A stretch of 64,000 nt of DNA, taken from assembly GCF_000743525.1 (NCBI RefSeq), contig NZ_JQGK01000001.1, forward strand, positions 186,001-250,000, in the 5' to 3' direction. This document shows, piece by piece, positions 26,631 through 34,499 of this stretch. Made by a program: the position numbers and the translations under genes. Every line of letters begins with the position of its first letter. Position 1 is the stretch's first letter. The notes beneath the pieces were generated by a model that saw nothing but the letters and a program-made list of their open reading frames with translations, made no database searches and had not been told where the DNA came from. The stretch is from Sulfurospirillum sp. SCADC. GTDB taxonomy: Bacteria; Campylobacterota; Campylobacteria; Campylobacterales; Sulfurospirillaceae.

Positions 26631-27578
26631 ATGCTAAAAATAGCCGTTTCAGCCTGTTTACTGGGCGAACCTATTCGTTACGACAAAACAGGTCAACGGG
26701 ATCGCTTTATAACCGACAAACTTGGCAAATACGCTTCGTTTATTCCGTTTTGTCCTGAACATTTAGCCTTTGGAACACCGCGTGAGACGATACGCATTGT
26801 GCTTGAAGAGGGGCATAAAAACGTCATCACTGTCTTTTCCAAAAACGATGTCACGCAAGCGATGAATGATGCGGTGGCGCATGAACTACACAAAATTCAA
26901 AACGAAGAGATTTGTGGCATTATCCTCAAATCAAAATCACCCAGTTGTGGGCTTGGCAGTACTAAGTACTACATGAAAGAGATGAGTAAAGGGAAAAAAG
27001 ATGGGCTTTTTGCGCTTACATGTAAAGAACATTTTGTGGATTTCCCCATCGAAGATGAGGCGCGTTTGATCGACCCTTGGCTTCGGGAAAACTTTGTGAT
27101 GCAACTCTTTGCGTATGAAGATGCGATACTCCTTCACAAAAACATCCAAACCATGCAAGAGCTTGTGGCATTTCATACCGCGTATAAGTTTCTGCTGCAA
27201 AGCAAACATGAGACGAACTACCGCCTTTTGGGCAAAATCGTTGCCAATCACGACAAAAAAAGTTTGCAAGAAATAACAGAAGCGTACCTCGCGCTGTTTA
27301 AAAAAACGATCACCTGCAAAGGGACGATTGGTAAAACGGTCAATGTCCTGCAACACATGGTCGGCTTTTTCAAAAAAGAGCTGAGCAGCAGTGAAAAGCA
27401 AGAGCTACATCTGCAAATTGAGGAGTTTCGTGACGAGATCACTCCGCTGATTGCGGTGATGAGTACCATCGAATTTTTGGCTAAAAAGTACAACACAACC
27501 TACCTTTTAGGGCAGAAGTTTTTAAACCCCTACCCTAAAGACCTCTCCCTTCGCTCCATGATCCAAGAAGGCAAATAA
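26631..27578 (+). CDS. DUF523 (TudS-like) and DUF1722 two-domain protein
   Basis: A 315-residue fusion. The N-terminal half is DUF523, related to the thiouracil desulfidase TudS, with SACLLGEPIRYDKTGQ near residues 7-22 and KSKSPSCGLGST near 102-113, supplying conserved cysteines that can hold an iron-sulfur cluster. The C-terminal half is DUF1722 (YbgA), helical, beginning near residue 180. In E. coli ybgA also neighbours the photolyase gene, which follows here after 2 nt, suggesting a shared stress or nucleotide-repair role. Confidence 0.88.
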   Translation: MLKIAVSACLLGEPIRYDKTGQRDRFITDKLGKYASFIPFCPEHLAFGTPRETIRIVLEEGHKNVITVFSKNDVTQAMNDAVAHELHKIQNEEICGIILKSKSPSCGLGSTKYYMKEMSKGKKDGLFALTCKEHFVDFPIEDEARLIDPWLRENFVMQLFAYEDAILLHKNIQTMQELVAFHTAYKFLLQSKHETNYRLLGKIVANHDKKSLQEITEAYLALFKKTITCKGTIGKTVNVLQHMVGFFKKELSSSEKQELHLQIEEFRDEITPLIAVMSTIEFLAKKYNTTYLLGQKFLNPYPKDLSLRSMIQEGK

Positions 27579-27580
27579 GC

Positions 27581-28939
27581 ATGAAAAAAGTCCTCTGGTT
27601 TAGGCGCGATTTGCGTGTTCATGACTCGATGCTTTTAGCGACTGAGGGCGAGGTTTTGCCCATTTTTATTTTCGATACGAACATTTTAAATGCTCTTGAA
27701 AAAAACGATAAAAGAGTCTCGTTTATTTTTGAGCAGGTACTTAAACTCAAAGACGATCTGAAAGCGATGGGGCTTGATCTTGCGCTCTTTTATGGCACGC
27801 CTTTGGAAGTGTTTACCTACCTCAAAACATTAGGGTTTAGTGAGGTTTATGCCAGTGTGGATTATGACAGCTATGCCAAAGAGCGTGATGCTAAAATTGC
27901 GGAGCACTTAAACTTTCATGCACTGAACGATTGCTACCTTTTTGAGCCAAACGAAGTGTTAAAGAAAGACGGCACTCCTTACCTTGTTTTCACCCCTTAT
28001 TACCGTGCTTGCCAAGCACTTTACACACAATTTTACGCATTAGAGTACAAAAAAGCCGAACAATGCCTTGTAAACTTCGACTACAGAGCACTTTGGTGCA
28101 TTCAAGATGGGGACAAAAAACCTTTACATGTAAAGCTAGAAAGCATGGGGTTTGAGCCTTTACATGTAAACAGTTTAGAGCCTCAAAAAGCGTTGAAGTT
28201 TTTTACATGTAAAGTCGATTTGTATGATGCAAAACGTGATTTTTTAGACGAAGATGCTACGTCTCATTTGAGCGTTCATCTGCGGTTTGGCACACTTTGC
28301 ATTCGTGAAGTCGTGCGTTTTTTAGTGAACCTCAAACAGCAAGGTCACGCCACAGAGCCTTTTTTCAGACAGCTTATGTTTCGTGAATTTTATGCTTATT
28401 TGCTCTTTCATTTTCCCAAACTCGCATGGGAAAATTACAAATATTCGCCACCCATTTCCAATGACAAAGATGCGTATGCGCGTTTTAGTAGAGCTCAAAC
28501 GGGCTATCCATTGATTGACGCTGCGGTTACGGAACTACTCACAACTGGCTTGATGCACAACCGCGCTCGTATGGTCGTGGGGTCATTTTTTACCAAGCAT
28601 TTGATGTTGCCATGGCAAAGGGGCGAGGCGTTTTTTGCGAAGCATCTTTTGGATTATGACGCGTCAGCGAACATCCTTTCATGGCAGTGGTGTGCAGGAA
28701 CGGGCATCGATCCGCAGCCCTATTTTCGCATCTTTAACCCTTATGCGCAGTCGTTGAAGTTTGACAAAGAAGCTGGTTATATCAAACGCTATCTTCCGCT
28801 TTTACGCGACGTTCCAGCCTCGTGTTTGCACAAAGAAGCGTATCTGATGAGCCATGACATCACAGGGTATCCAAAGCCGATGATTGAGCATGAACGTGCG
28901 CGAAAACGGTTTTTAAGTGAGTTTACGCGCGACCATTAA
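27581..28939 (+). CDS. phrB: Deoxyribodipyrimidine photolyase
   Basis: Class I cyclobutane pyrimidine dimer photolyase of 452 residues. The antenna domain starts VLWFRRDLRVHDS; the FAD domain includes LRFGTLCIREV, FFRQLMFREFYAYLLF and TGYPLIDAAVTELLTTGLMH near residues 307-326, with NILSWQWCAGTGIDPQPYFR and FNPYAQSLKFD after it. It uses blue light to reverse UV dimers. Three TTTACATGTAA-type palindromes occur within about 90 bp near residues 180-215, coding for LHVK, LHVN and FTCK in a weakly conserved linker. Confidence 0.95.
   Translation: MKKVLWFRRDLRVHDSMLLATEGEVLPIFIFDTNILNALEKNDKRVSFIFEQVLKLKDDLKAMGLDLALFYGTPLEVFTYLKTLGFSEVYASVDYDSYAKERDAKIAEHLNFHALNDCYLFEPNEVLKKDGTPYLVFTPYYRACQALYTQFYALEYKKAEQCLVNFDYRALWCIQDGDKKPLHVKLESMGFEPLHVNSLEPQKALKFFTCKVDLYDAKRDFLDEDATSHLSVHLRFGTLCIREVVRFLVNLKQQGHATEPFFRQLMFREFYAYLLFHFPKLAWENYKYSPPISNDKDAYARFSRAQTGYPLIDAAVTELLTTGLMHNRARMVVGSFFTKHLMLPWQRGEAFFAKHLLDYDASANILSWQWCAGTGIDPQPYFRIFNPYAQSLKFDKEAGYIKRYLPLLRDVPASCLHKEAYLMSHDITGYPKPMIEHERARKRFLSEFTRDH
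28123..28212. repeat. Cluster of three TTACATGTAA palindromes within phrB
   Basis: Three exact copies lie near 28123, 28160 and 28203. They are translated in two different frames, as Leu-His-Val and as Phe-Thr-Cys-Lys, which indicates that the DNA sequence and not the peptide is being kept. This is the densest cluster in the window. Confidence 0.85.
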
Positions 28940-29001
28940 ATGTGTTTACTCTGTGTTGCTCAAATCGTGTTAAACTATCCTCAAAACAAAAGGAGTATCG
29001 T

Positions 29002-29265
29002 ATGTTAAAAGAATTTTTACATGTAAGCTTAGGCGGAATGGTTGTCCTTAAAGAGAAGATCGAAGAAGAGCTCAAAGTGCTTGAAGAAAAAGGCAAAATC
29101 AGCACGAGCGATGCGAAGAGTTTCATCGAGTCTATTAGCCAAAGAGGCAAAGATGAAGATGAGCGCGTGAAAGCAAAAATCAAAGAGATGATTAAAGAGG
29201 TGGTCGGCGAATTAGGTCTTGCCACCAAAAGCGACATCGAGGAGCTTAAATCAAAACTCTCTTAG
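29002..29265 (+). CDS. Phasin-like small helical protein
   Basis: The start is placed at the ATG at 29002 because AAAAGGAGTATCGT precedes it; a longer frame from 28942 has no such site. The 87-residue product is helical and charged, with LKEKIEEELKVLEEKGKIS and the C-terminal TKSDIEELKSKL, resembling the poly(hydroxyalkanoate) granule-associated/regulatory (phasin-like) family. Proteins of this family are often encoded upstream of ubiB/aarF genes, as here. A role in granules has not been shown for such short members. Confidence 0.8.
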   Translation: MLKEFLHVSLGGMVVLKEKIEEELKVLEEKGKISTSDAKSFIESISQRGKDEDERVKAKIKEMIKEVVGELGLATKSDIEELKSKLS

Positions 29266-29333
29266 TCTATTGGCATCTTTTCAACCCAAAAAGGGTTTAT
29301 GATGTTTTTTATTTTTTACTGAGTGTCTATTTA

Positions 29334-30800
29334 TTGCTCAAAAAAAAGGAGCGATTTCTCTTTTTAAAACCGCTCTCTCCTGTCAACTTACGCCGTACGA
29401 TTGTCAATTTGGGTGCTAGTTTTATTAAGCTAGCGCAAGTGCTAGCCACTCGGGCGGACTTTTTTAGCACGGAGTATTTGGATGAGCTCAAATCACTGCA
29501 TGACCAACTTCCGCCCATGTCTGAAGCACAGTTAAATGTGGTGCTCTCTCGTGCGTTTACGCCCATGCCTTTTGAGCATTTTGACCCTTCACCTCTTGCT
29601 TCGGCTTCCATTGGTCAAGTGCATGAAGCACGCATTGATGGCATCAAAGTTGCTGTTAAGATTAGGCGTTTGGACATTGAAAAACGCGTCCGTGCCGATA
29701 TTGTCATTATCTCGTTTTTCAACCGACTGTTTAGACCTCTGTTTTCACACTACACGAAAAATTCCATTGAAGCAGTCATCGTTGAGTTTTCAAAGATGAT
29801 TCTTCAAGAGGTCAATATGACCACCGAGCTTCACAATCTTCAAAAATTCTCTACCATGTACGCGCGTTCAGGCATTCTTTTTCCCACACCTTTTGTGGAG
29901 TATTGCAGTGAAGATGCGCTGGTGATGAGTTATGAAGAGGGTTTTCGTTTTGATGATAAAGAGCGTTTGCAAAAAGAGAAAATTGATTTTATAGCGATTA
30001 TTGCAAAGCTTATCTCTTTTTACACCGAGCAAATGCTCCTTCGTGGCTATTTCCACGCAGATCCACACCCTGGCAATCTGCTCATTACGACCAAAGGGGA
30101 GTTGGTTTTACTTGATTTTGGCATGGTGAAGTCCATCCCAAATCAGACCCGTATTGCTATCATTGAGCTTCTAAAAGCTGCCAATGAGAAGGATTATGAG
30201 CTGTACATTAGTGCGAGTAAACGACTTGGAACCGTTGCATATGAAGCGCCTGTAAGTGAATTGGCACTGTTAAGTGAGCGCATGTTTGAGATCTTTGGCA
30301 ATGAAAATCTAAGCTCTGAGAGTATGCAAAAACTTGCCTTAGATGTACTAGGTTCCACCCGTGATTTGCCGTTTAAACTGCCACAAGAGGCGATTTATAT
30401 TTTACGTGTGAGTGCGATTATTGAAGGATTGGGGACAACGTACATTGAAAATTTTAACGGCATTAAAGATATTTTGCCCGTTTTGCAAGAGAATATTCCC
30501 AAAGCGTTAGGCATGGATGGGGGGATTTTGGAGAGCTTGATCAAAGAGTTTAAGTCACTTCCACTGACGCTTCACCATCTCAAATCGTCTATCAAACAGA
30601 TCAGCGATGGCGAGGTTAAAGTTGAACTCTCTCTTTCGCAGTTAGAGTGGCTCAAAAAAGAGTTAAAACAGTACCTAAAACCTTTTATGTTTGGAATGGT
30701 ACTGCTACTCAGCGCACTGTTTACGCTGATGTACGACCCCGAACTCAAAGAGGTCGCACTGGTTTTATTTACGCTAGGATTGGCGCGAATTATTTTTTAA
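29334..30800 (+). CDS. UbiB/AarF (ABC1) family atypical kinase
   Basis: A 488-residue protein kinase-like ATPase of the UbiB family. The KxGQ-type motif reads GASFIKLAQVLATRADFFS near residues 27-45; ATP-binding motifs include ASIGQVHEA, VAVKIRR, the GYFHADPHPGN catalytic loop near 238-248 and LDFGMVKS. Two C-terminal membrane helices end the protein. The only in-frame start near the family's usual N-terminus is TTG at 29334. An ATGATG at 29299 is in another frame and meets a stop, but one added T in the T6-A-T6 run would join it to this frame, so a frameshift at the 5' end is possible. Confidence 0.87.
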   Translation: MLKKKERFLFLKPLSPVNLRRTIVNLGASFIKLAQVLATRADFFSTEYLDELKSLHDQLPPMSEAQLNVVLSRAFTPMPFEHFDPSPLASASIGQVHEARIDGIKVAVKIRRLDIEKRVRADIVIISFFNRLFRPLFSHYTKNSIEAVIVEFSKMILQEVNMTTELHNLQKFSTMYARSGILFPTPFVEYCSEDALVMSYEEGFRFDDKERLQKEKIDFIAIIAKLISFYTEQMLLRGYFHADPHPGNLLITTKGELVLLDFGMVKSIPNQTRIAIIELLKAANEKDYELYISASKRLGTVAYEAPVSELALLSERMFEIFGNENLSSESMQKLALDVLGSTRDLPFKLPQEAIYILRVSAIIEGLGTTYIENFNGIKDILPVLQENIPKALGMDGGILESLIKEFKSLPLTLHHLKSSIKQISDGEVKVELSLSQLEWLKKELKQYLKPFMFGMVLLLSALFTLMYDPELKEVALVLFTLGLARIIF

Positions 30801-30930
30801 AGATTAGGTTACGCAGTTTGCGTAACGGTATCTTAAACAATGCGTAAAACCCATTGCTTAAGGTCAGGGATAAATCCCCGACACCCCCTAAAGCTTCATA
30901 AAACAAGTTTTATGAGAATTATTTTTTAAA
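30787..30930. repeat. 15-bp direct repeats flanking a 114-bp intergenic segment
   Basis: GAATTATTTTTTAAA occurs at 30787-30801 and 30916-30930. The segment between carries two perfect hairpins: GTTACGCA/TGCGTAAC at 30808-30826 and CATAAAAC/GTTTTATG at 30897-30914. The second may terminate transcription of the convergent genes. The arrangement could be a small insertion with target duplication or chance similarity of two AT-rich gene ends. Confidence 0.5.
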
Positions 30931-31542
30931 CTCTACAACTTCGTCAAAACTCAAGCGGTGTTTGCCTCTTTGCTCTAACGCGCGATACCCAAAAGGAATC
31001 ACTAAAGCACTTTGGTACACAGCTGTATCAATGCCCAAAAGCGCATCGACTTTTTGGTACTCAAAGCCTTCAATCGGGCATGAATCAATGCCGATGCTCG
31101 CCGCGGCAGTCATCATGTTTCCTGCCGCGATGTAGCACTGTTTTTCGCTCCACATCTCAATCGTATGGTCATCTCTGCCATCGACCCACCCTTTGTAAAT
31201 ACCCATAAACCCTTTAAACGCATCTTCTGCTAAACCCCAGCGTTTTATCTGTGTTTGGGTGTACGCGTCACTGCTTCGCACATCTTTGCGCGCTAGGATG
31301 ATGAGAAGATCGCTGCACGTTGAGATCTGTTTTTGATTCCATGAGACGTTTTCGATCTCTTTTTTGAGGGCTTGATTTTGTACGACAACAAATTTCCACT
31401 GCTCAACCCCAAACGAACTAGGACTCAAACGCCCTGCTTCTAAAATAAATTCTAAATCTTCTGTGGGGATTTTTTTCTCAGTGAAAAGCTTGCATGCGTG
31501 ACGAAAGTTCATAGCGTCTAAAAAAAGTTCTTTTTTATCCAT
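30919..31542 (-). CDS. Nitroreductase family protein (first)
   Basis: An FMN-dependent NAD(P)H oxidoreductase of 207 residues related to RdxA/NfsB. Signatures are FRHACKLFTEKKIP near residues 13-26, SPSSFGVEQWKFVVVQN (37-53), and CYIAAGNMMTAAASIGIDSCPIEGFE near 135-160. It starts with ATG after AAGGAGATTTCC. It is divergent from a paralogue at 31741 with about 200 bp between. Likely substrates are quinones or nitroaromatics; the physiological one is unknown. Confidence 0.92.
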   Translation of the reverse strand: MDKKELFLDAMNFRHACKLFTEKKIPTEDLEFILEAGRLSPSSFGVEQWKFVVVQNQALKKEIENVSWNQKQISTCSDLLIILARKDVRSSDAYTQTQIKRWGLAEDAFKGFMGIYKGWVDGRDDHTIEMWSEKQCYIAAGNMMTAAASIGIDSCPIEGFEYQKVDALLGIDTAVYQSALVIPFGYRALEQRGKHRLSFDEVVEFKK

Positions 31543-31740
31543 CGGAAATCTCCTTGTAATTTTGGTAAATTATAATATAACTCGAACACGCTTTGCGTTA
31601 AGCTAAAAATGAAGGTCATTTTGTTAAGGAATATCTTAATAAAATGAAATAAAACACTATTACATACAAAAAATATCGTAAGAGAAATTAAAGTAAATTA
31701 TTTCTATAATTATCTTACTATTTAAAAAAAAGGATTACGA

Positions 31741-32370
31741 ATGCAAAACGACTTTACCAAAGCGATGGACTTTCGCCACGCGTGCAAGATTTTTGATGAG
31801 ACGAAGAAAATCAGCGATGATCAAATGCACTTCATTCTAGAAGCTGGTCACACATCGCCCTCTTCGTTTGGCATGGAGCCGTGGAAATTTTTAGTCATCA
31901 CGAACGATGAACTTCGAGCTAAACTTCGCCCTGTCTGTTGGGATCAACCCCAAGTGACGACATGCTCACACCTCGTTGTCATTCTAGCGGCGATTGATGC
32001 GGTTAAAGTCGAGAGTGGCATACCAATGATGCGTTTTGCACGACGTGAAATGCCCCAAGAGAAAAAAGATTTTTACATCAATTTGTACGCCAATCATCTT
32101 AAAGAGACGCTTAGTTCAGATGCCAATGTCTACGCATGGACGGCGCGTCAATGCTACATCGCAGCGGGAAACATGATGACCGCAGCGGCGTTTATTGGCA
32201 TCGATTCTTGCCCGATTGAAGGCTTTGAAAAAGAGAAAGTCGAGGCCGTTTTAGAATTGGATACGAGCAAATACCAAGTGGCGATGGTGCTTCCTTTTGG
32301 ATATCGCATCAACCCACAATCCACACAACTTCGCGTGCCGTTTAACGAAGCCGTAGAATTTATTAAGTAA
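31741..32370 (+). CDS. Nitroreductase family protein (second)
   Basis: A 209-residue paralogue of the divergent gene at 30919, with DFRHACKIFDETKKI, SPSSFGMEPWKFLVIT and the nearly identical CYIAAGNMMTAAAFIGIDSC block. Both share the pocket-forming Cys-Pro-Ile-Glu-Gly-Phe. The middle (around residues 85-120) differs from the first copy, so substrate preference probably differs. Start ATG follows AAAAAAAGGATTACGA. A clear terminator hairpin follows. Confidence 0.92.
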   Translation: MQNDFTKAMDFRHACKIFDETKKISDDQMHFILEAGHTSPSSFGMEPWKFLVITNDELRAKLRPVCWDQPQVTTCSHLVVILAAIDAVKVESGIPMMRFARREMPQEKKDFYINLYANHLKETLSSDANVYAWTARQCYIAAGNMMTAAAFIGIDSCPIEGFEKEKVEAVLELDTSKYQVAMVLPFGYRINPQSTQLRVPFNEAVEFIK

Positions 32371-32378
32371 TCCACTTT

Positions 32379-32401
32379 CAGAGCCTAGATATTAGGCTCT
32401 G
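32379..32401 (+). terminator. Terminator after the second nitroreductase
   Basis: CAGAGCCTA and TAGGCTCTG form a 9-bp stem with a GATAT loop, followed by a pyrimidine-rich CCCTCTTTC. It lies 8 nt after the stop codon. Confidence 0.7.
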
Positions 32402-32467
32402 CCCTCTTTCACATTTCATTTTGAAATATTTTAGCCTTTACATGTAAAAAAATTCTATCATGCTTGC

Positions 32468-33700
32468 ATGAAACTTACAACAGAAGATAAACTATCACTC
32501 TTAGCAGGCAGTGCCAAGTATGACGTCTCATGCTCGTCGAGTGGCAGTGAGAACAACTACAAAACAGGCGAACTTGGCTGTGCTCATAACAGCGGTATTT
32601 GCCACAGTTTTACGAGCGATGGACGGTGTGTTTCGCTTTTAAAAGTTCTGCTTACCAATGTCTGCATTTACGACTGTGCGTACTGCATCAATCGCGTGAG
32701 CAATGACACGCCAAGGACGGCATTTACCCCACGAGAACTCGCCGATCTTACGATCAACTTTTACAAACGAAACTACATTGAAGGGCTCTTTTTAAGTTCT
32801 GGAATCATTAAAAATGAAGACCATACAATGAGTTTATTACTTCAAACGTTGCGCATTTTACGGCACGAGTACCGCTTTAACGGCTACATTCATGTCAAAC
32901 TCATCCCCGGAGCTTCTAAAGAGCTCATCGAAGAAGCAACCCTTTTAGCACATCGTGTCAGCTCCAATATCGAACTTCCAAGTTCTAAAAGCCTTGCCCT
33001 ACTCGCACCCGATAAAACCAAAGAGAAGCTTCTCTCCCCGCTCAAACACGCACGTGGCATCAGCCTGCAACGAAGTGCCAAGCCTATTTCCATGAGCACG
33101 CAGATGATTATTGGAGCTACCAGCGAGAGCGATTTTGAGATCCTCAAACTCTCTTCAGCACTCTATGATAAAGCGTTATTAAAACGGGTTTATTACTCCG
33201 CGTACATTGCGGTCAACAACCACAAGCATCTACCCGTTCCTGAACTATCTAAACCGCCTTTGCTTCGAGAACATAGACTCTATCAAGCCGATTGGTTGTT
33301 GCGCTTTTACGGCTTTTCGTACGATGAGATTTTGAGTGAAAATCAAAACCTCGACATCCAATTTGACCCAAAAACCTTTTGGGCGCTTTCCAATCTTCAT
33401 CTGTTTCCCATCGATGTCAACCATGCACCCCAAGAGATTTTAGTACGCATTCCGGGCATTGGCATCCGTGGAGCGCTGAAAATTTTGCAAGCAAGACGCT
33501 TTAAGAAGCTCTGCTTTGAAGACCTTGTCAATCTTAAAATATCGCTCAAAAAAGCACGTTATTTCATTATCGCAGGTAAAGATTTTCACAGAAGTTCCTC
33601 TCTTTATACCGAAAAAATCAAACTCGCCCTCATTCATCAAGGCTCTAACATCATTCAACCAACGCTGTTCGACACTTCTATCTACACGGGAGAGCTGTGA
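32468..33700 (+). CDS. Putative DNA modification/repair radical SAM protein (TIGR03916 type)
   Basis: A 410-residue radical SAM protein. The cluster motif CIYDCAYC is near residues 67-74, preceded by a cysteine-rich N-terminal section (CSSSGSE, CAHNSGICHSF). The C-terminus has a helix-hairpin-helix DNA-binding motif, VRIPGIGIRGALKILQARRF, near residues 328-347. This family is consistently linked with the DUF4130 protein that follows, overlapping by 4 nt (ATGA-type), and in some genomes with uracil-DNA glycosylase. The reaction is unknown; a base-modification or lesion-repair role is inferred from domains. Confidence 0.92.
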   Translation: MKLTTEDKLSLLAGSAKYDVSCSSSGSENNYKTGELGCAHNSGICHSFTSDGRCVSLLKVLLTNVCIYDCAYCINRVSNDTPRTAFTPRELADLTINFYKRNYIEGLFLSSGIIKNEDHTMSLLLQTLRILRHEYRFNGYIHVKLIPGASKELIEEATLLAHRVSSNIELPSSKSLALLAPDKTKEKLLSPLKHARGISLQRSAKPISMSTQMIIGATSESDFEILKLSSALYDKALLKRVYYSAYIAVNNHKHLPVPELSKPPLLREHRLYQADWLLRFYGFSYDEILSENQNLDIQFDPKTFWALSNLHLFPIDVNHAPQEILVRIPGIGIRGALKILQARRFKKLCFEDLVNLKISLKKARYFIIAGKDFHRSSSLYTEKIKLALIHQGSNIIQPTLFDTSIYTGEL

Positions 33701-34431
33701 TGATCTTGCTCTATGATGGAAGTTTTGAAGGGTTTTTATCCTTGGTGTATGAGGTCTATTATGAGAAGTTACATGTAAGCTCGATTGTCAAAAAAATTCC
33801 AGAAACGCTTCTGTTTGAGAGGTTTCATGAAATTTTTACCGATGAGTCAAAAGCGCGCAAAGTGTTGGATGCCATCTCCAAACACTTTACTAAAGAGCAA
33901 CAACGCACGATTATTAACATTGTTTTATGCGACACGAGGGAGTATGAGATGGCGCTTTTGGAGTATCTTCGCATTGGGTTTAAAAGCCCCAAAGAGCTTC
34001 GAAACATTAATAATACCAACCTTTTTTACATTCAAAATCTTGAAAAAGAGCTCTTGTCTTTGGTACATAAAATGTACGGGTTTACCCGCTTTGAGGAGTT
34101 AGAAGATGGAACACTCTATGCCAAAATCGAAACGAAGTTTAACATCGTCCCTTTTTTGGGTGAGCATTTTTGCAAACGTTTGGGAAACATTCCTTTTATT
34201 ATTCACGATGTCAAGCGTTCTCTTGCCTTTGTCAAAAACGATACACTTCGAGAAATTCGCTCTATCGCCTCTTTTGATGCCCCAACTTTTTCAAGCGAAG
34301 AGGAAAATTTTAAAGCATTATGGAAGAGCTTTTTTAAAGCAGCCGCCGTTGAGAGTAGATACAATCCAAAGCTTCAGCAAAGCTGGGTTCCACTGCTGTA
34401 TCGTACGTATATGAGTGAATTTCAAGTGTAG
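33697..34431 (+). CDS. DUF4130 (TIGR03915) probable DNA metabolism protein
   Basis: A 244-residue protein of the TIGR03915 family, the constant partner of the radical SAM protein at 32468. It starts ILLYDGSFEGFLSLVYE and has the conserved RFEELEDGTLYAKIETKFN near residue 135, VPFLGEHFCKRL, and the C-terminal SWVPLLYRTYMSEF. No catalytic motif is obvious. In other bacteria this domain can be fused to a uracil-DNA glycosylase domain, which is absent here. Confidence 0.92.
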   Translation: MMILLYDGSFEGFLSLVYEVYYEKLHVSSIVKKIPETLLFERFHEIFTDESKARKVLDAISKHFTKEQQRTIINIVLCDTREYEMALLEYLRIGFKSPKELRNINNTNLFYIQNLEKELLSLVHKMYGFTRFEELEDGTLYAKIETKFNIVPFLGEHFCKRLGNIPFIIHDVKRSLAFVKNDTLREIRSIASFDAPTFSSEEENFKALWKSFFKAAAVESRYNPKLQQSWVPLLYRTYMSEFQV

Positions 34432-34455
34432 AAAAAGCTTACATGTAAAGCAGGT

Positions 34456-34489
34456 GTAAACGCCCAAAGATAAAGTTTTGGACGTTTAC
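34456..34489. terminator. Hairpin between the DUF4130 and efflux operons
   Basis: GTAAACG pairs with CGTTTAC, then after one mismatch CCAAA pairs with TTTGG, with a short loop. TTACATGTAA copies sit on both sides. It separates convergent operons and can act in either direction. Confidence 0.5.
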
Positions 34490-34499
34490 ATGTAAAGAC

